Below are positions 60,361-64,000 of a stretch of 64,000 bases of DNA, in pieces. The DNA comes from Climacium dendroides (taxonomy: Eukaryota; Streptophyta; Bryopsida; Hypnales; Climaciaceae). The position numbers and the translations under genes are program-made. Under the pieces are notes generated by a model. The model had not been told where the DNA came from and ran no database searches. It worked only from the letters and a program-made list of their open reading frames with translations. Positions within the stretch are counted from its first letter, which is position 1, and every line of letters begins with the position of its first letter. The stretch is taken from NCBI GenBank assembly GCA_950106755.1, contig OX467091.1, positions 6,155,538-6,219,537 of the forward strand, written 5' to 3'.

Positions 60361-60829
60361 GTATATTGAATGGCTCAAAAATCTACTTATTAGTTGATGA
60401 AAAGACAAGCCTTTTATACTAGTGGGGTGTAGGAGGCATGACAAACAATATGGGATATACAAAACTAAAATATGAGCAGCAACATAAATACAATGATGTC
60501 TGAAATGATGTTTTAAAAAACATTTATATGTCTTAGTTATGTTTTTTTCGACATCATTGTAAACATTCAAAAGAACATCTTTAGTATGAAATTAGACATT
60601 CACATCAATGTTGTTTTAAACATTTGCTTCAACAATTTCTAAATTTTCTACAAATCTTATTTGTTGTTTATGATGTCATGATGAACATTTGCATGTCATT
60701 TCCAACATATATGGGGATGTTTCCTTGAACATTTAATTGATAAAGTCACATTTATTAAATATAGGTTGTTTGCAACATCAACTTCAATATAGTATGACAC
60801 AACAATACATCCAACATGGAATTCCAATT

Positions 60830-61467
60830 ATAGATTATATTTTTGACTATTTGGAAAGTTCTGATTCATTTCATTTGGATTTGTTTTGAGAAAGTTATGG
60901 ACATTTTTGTTTTTTAGGCAATTAGAGCATCTTCTTGAAAAAAATAACTTGTTGGATGCATTTCTAAATGCAATTTTTACAATTTTTTCAAAATAAAAAT
61001 TTCACGTGGTTAAATTTACTTGCTAGAACAATCTCACCATTGGGATTAGTGCATATTAATTCCATCTAAAATATATTAATATTTTAGATTTTCCTTCTAT
61101 CTCATACCTACTTCTACTTAACAATTTTCTTAAGAATGAAATTTAAGTTTTTATTTATTTTTTATTTATTTTCCTGAATTCTCAACTCAATTCTCTACTA
61201 TAAATATTTAAATCTCAAAACTCTGTAGTGCAAAAATTTTACAAAATCAAAAAATCTAGTCCCTCAATGCACTAAAAAACTTGTTTTTTCCACTTTAAAT
61301 CTATGTGGTCAAAAATTCTGAAATTTTTTCTACAATTTTTTCTACTTGTTAGGTGTAAGATCCTATAGTTAGATGTGAAAAAAAATTAAAATTTCTTTTA
61401 CTCTTTGCTACAGAAATGGCAATTTTCAGTGTTTTTTGGCAAAAAAAAGGCCTTGGTCCTTTAAAGG
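60830..61467. mobile_element. piggyBac-type MITE, second copy, left-truncated
   Basis: Homologous to 40060-40981 in order (CATTTCTAAATGCAATTTTT, ACAATCTCACCATTGG, TTAGATTTTCCTTCT). It ends GGCCTTGGTCCTTTAAAGG followed by TTAA at 61468-61471. The left end with its TTAA is missing. Confidence 0.75.
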
Positions 61468-62019
61468 TTAAGATGTCAAATATCTCAAAGTCCAAGAACA
61501 CTAGAAAATCACCCCACATTAGATATGAATGATTTAAAAATAATAAGTTAAGAAGGTGAAATAGCAAATAAAAATTATTAAAATTTGATGCGAAATTTAT
61601 GATTTTAAACTAATAAAATTTAGAATTTAAATCTTAAGTTAAAAAAATATATTTTTATATAATATAATATTGATATGATTTTGTAAACCCTTTTTCATGA
61701 CAAATCCATTCATCTAATTTATATAAATTTGTTATATAAATTAAATCTATATAGCTTATAACATTTTGAAAAAAATTCTGGACATTTTTGAAAACATCTG
61801 ATGTCCACAACAATGTCTTAGATTGCATCATTGTTTTTCATAGCACCAGTATGCTGTGATTGAAATTTAGCAATGCTTTCTACAACATCAAACCAAAATC
61901 TTTGCTACTTCAGCTTCCGTCGCCGTGACATTCCAATGTTTTCTCAGACGTATGATGTTATCTTAAACGTACAACGTTTTTGGCTTGACATCAGAAAAAA
62001 CACAGATTTCTTATATGGT

Positions 62020-62158
62020 GCAGTTGGTGAATGATAGGAACTTCGATGGCCTACAACCACTGCAACAAGTCGTGGACCCGGTGCGCCAACCAGCAAACAA
62101 TGGTGGAGAGTATGATGCCGTAGTTAGCCATGACATTGCATTTGAGGAGGAAACATAG
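62020..62158 (+). pseudogene. 3' tail of a second TNPD gene
   Basis: It encodes QLVNDRNFDGLQPLQQVVDP and on to a stop at 62156-62158, aligning with 28921-29063. It keeps glutamine (CAA) where the large element has TAA, which shows the ancestral codon. Confidence 0.85.
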
Positions 62159-63233
62159 GGTGTTCACATCACTAACATGTGTTTGTTGTGCCAACATTTT
62201 GACGTCACGTAGGACATTTAAGAAATACAAAGCCATCAGCATGTTCATGTCTTTCAAGTAGATCCATTGCATCTTGAACATGCATTTTGTGGCAGAGTCT
62301 GTCTTGCTTGGTGCTGCAAGTAATATCATATGAATAGGGTGGAATTTTATCCTAATGAAGTTTGTTGAACGTGCACAAAATGTAAGACTTCAATAGCCCA
62401 AAAATGAACCTAAACCAAGTAAACATATAAGTCATTTTGTACTACATAGGAAGGACGTACATCATGTGCAAATTCAACCTTGGGCATAAAGTCATGTCAT
62501 GCATCTATAGTCATTTTGACATCAAAGAAGACGCCTACAATTGCTTCCACAACATCCACACGTCCATTCAAACGTAATGAAACACACAGTGAATAGCATG
62601 TGGTTTGAAGTTACATTCGTAGTAAGTACAAAATGTTGATGCCAAAAGTGATGTCAATGTGGACGTCAGTACGTCACTTGTGACGTCCACGGAGACATCG
62701 ACGGAGACATCTACGGAGACATCCAAGATCGGAACATGGACAGGCTAAGTATGCTGACATGGCATGCCACATCATCACCCATGTCCACGTCACACAATTT
62801 TCACGTCACCATGCCATGTCACACAATTTCCACCTCATCACGCCACGTCAGATGCCACATAAGCTTTTAGGAGTCACCATCTGCCCGTTGTCCTCTTTTT
62901 AACATTGGGCAGTCACTTTACCTCTGACCGCAACAAAATTCTAAATCAACTTCTAAGCTAAGTTTGACCAAAGATGGTGGCGTGGCTGAACATGTTATCG
63001 TGGACATCCTTGGAAACATCTGGTGTCCACCTGGATGTCTTACATTGCATCATTATTTTTCATAGCATCAATATGTTGTGATTGAAATCTAGCAATACTA
63101 TCAAAGACATCAGAGCAAAATCTTCACTTTTTCGGCCTAATACCCCAACGTCTTCTGCGACGTATCATGTTTTCGAGAACATACGTCATTTTTGGCTGGA
63201 TGTCCAGGCAGACGCAATTTTCTTATAGTGTAG

Positions 63234-63590
63234 ACACCAAACTTTAATCCTCTACTTCATTGGCATCTTTGAAATATACTGACAAAAAAGACTATATCTG
63301 CCCTTGTAAAGGACCATTGATTCATCAATGGTAAGCATCTGATGGAATTGCCAGTTCAATTTACAATTGGCCCTTAGTTTAGCTATCAACTTAGCCAATT
63401 TTGTTGATTTATTAGTCACCATAGTGCTACCTTTGTTGCCCATCAACAAATGTGTTTCAAAATCTACTTCGCCCGCATAGCGGTTTGTCTCCATGCAAAT
63501 TGTGTCCAAGGTTTTCTCGCTCCAAAATCTCCCAAATAAGGCCATTTTTCTTGGTATTCTTCAATAGGGGAAGTTTAGGCTAAAAGCACG
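63234..63590 (-). pseudogene. piggyBac transposase relic, N-terminal part of the catalytic domain
   Basis: Contains METNRYAGEVDF, then LTIDESMVLYKGRYSLFCQY, the conserved first catalytic aspartate block of DDE_Tnp_1_7, then ISKMPMK, TAG, RIKVWC. Family members have a tryptophan at the TAG, a TGG-to-TAG transition. It is cut by the CACTA element between C-L and A-N and resumes at 59386. Confidence 0.85.
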
Positions 63591-63594
63591 TTAG

Positions 63595-64000
63595 TAGTAG
63601 ATGACCCTTTGAATCAAGTACATCCATTCCTGTTGTCCCTAGTGACAACCATCCAATCAAATGATACAGAAGGTACTTCCATATAATCATTGAATCATTC
63701 TCGAGTGCGTCACATGGGAACTGAGGATGCAGTGGCAATGCCAGTCTTTATACATGCACAAAGCAAATTGTCTTCAGCAAGCCCCATTGAAGGAACCACT
63801 TTGTGGGACGTATTCTTGCTTGGGGTTGTACTATCAGCAATAGAGGTGGCAATCTCACCACCGCAATGTAGGTGTCTAGCATGTTGATTGACACACTCTC
63901 CTTACAAAGGGACTCTCCAACGGAGCATCTCTAGAAATATGTTTGGAACTACAATAGCTTAGGTGCAACGCCCATAGTAAAGTCAACTTTTGTCTTTCAT
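63595..64000. other. Window edge, upstream side of the piggyBac relic
   Basis: It may hold the piggyBac N-terminal coding region on the - strand, but I could not align it to the family. The + strand frame 63690-63887 has no domain. Confidence 0.35.

Larger units (their letters stand above)
59390..63230. mobile_element. Shortened CACTA copy inserted in piggyBac
   Basis: The left end is TAATATAAAAAAACTGTGTC (three changes from the 17175 element) and the right end is TTTTCTTATAGTG. A TAG duplication flanks it at 59387-59389 and 63231-63233. 59390-60090 matches the left subterminal region of the large element and 62020-63230 matches its right part, including the last codons of TNPD (62020-62158). 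The middle (60100-62016) is other DNA: an AT-rich repeat, a piggyBac-type MITE and an extra CACTA right end at 61776-62014. Non-autonomous. Confidence 0.9.

Noticed and set aside
60090..60570. Tyr/Ile-rich frames on both strands
   Set aside because: Translations of the CATACAAAATA tandem repeat.

Overview
This window looks like nuclear DNA of a land plant, read from sequence alone. It holds one well preserved multi-exon host gene, the plant SERRATE/ARS2 orthologue (12 exons, about 762 aa, 41597-47414, + strand). It also has a short TTTAGGG telomere-type tract and almost every major class of plant transposable element. A piggyBac transposase relic and the lack of flowering-plant gene features make a non-flowering lineage (bryophyte, lycophyte or fern) possible, but that is an inference and the species is not identified.

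Layout. 1-3.9 kb is a GA/GC minisatellite and AT-rich dispersed repeat. 4-10.2 kb is a unit with a decayed hAT transposase (-) and an unknown gene (+) driven from a GC-rich array of GGGGACG-type motifs flanked by outward TATA boxes. 12.4-17.2 kb repeats this architecture with an unrecognised RING/coiled-coil gene (-) and a kinase-like gene (+). The kinase-like gene is split by a 12,961-bp CACTA transposon (17175-30135, TSD TCA) that carries a TNPA-like gene (-) and a TNPD-like transposase (+). 30.8-35.8 kb is a PIF/Harbinger element with transposase, Myb-like partner and inverted 191-bp repeat arrays. 35.9-41 kb is dispersed repeat, a 1.4-kb inverted-repeat element and a TTAA-flanked piggyBac-type MITE. 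41.6-47.4 kb is SERRATE. 47.8-52.7 kb holds MITEs and AT-rich DNA. 52740-58559 is a Ty3/Gypsy chromovirus with 235-bp LTRs and TSD GTGGA, and its gag is split by a CACTA-type MITE. 58.85-63.6 kb is a piggyBac transposase relic split by a shortened CACTA copy (59390-63230, TSD TAG).

How it works together. Apart from SERRATE the window is a nested transposon landscape. Several insertions can be dated relative to each other because removing the insert and one target-site copy restores the host reading frame. The coding relics share one decay mode: nonsense codons explainable by C-to-T (or G-to-A) transitions at CAG, CAA, CGA and TGG, with few indels. This is what heavy cytosine methylation followed by deamination would produce. 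The most unusual item is the pair of divergent-gene units organised around GGGGACG arrays, which match no element class I know.
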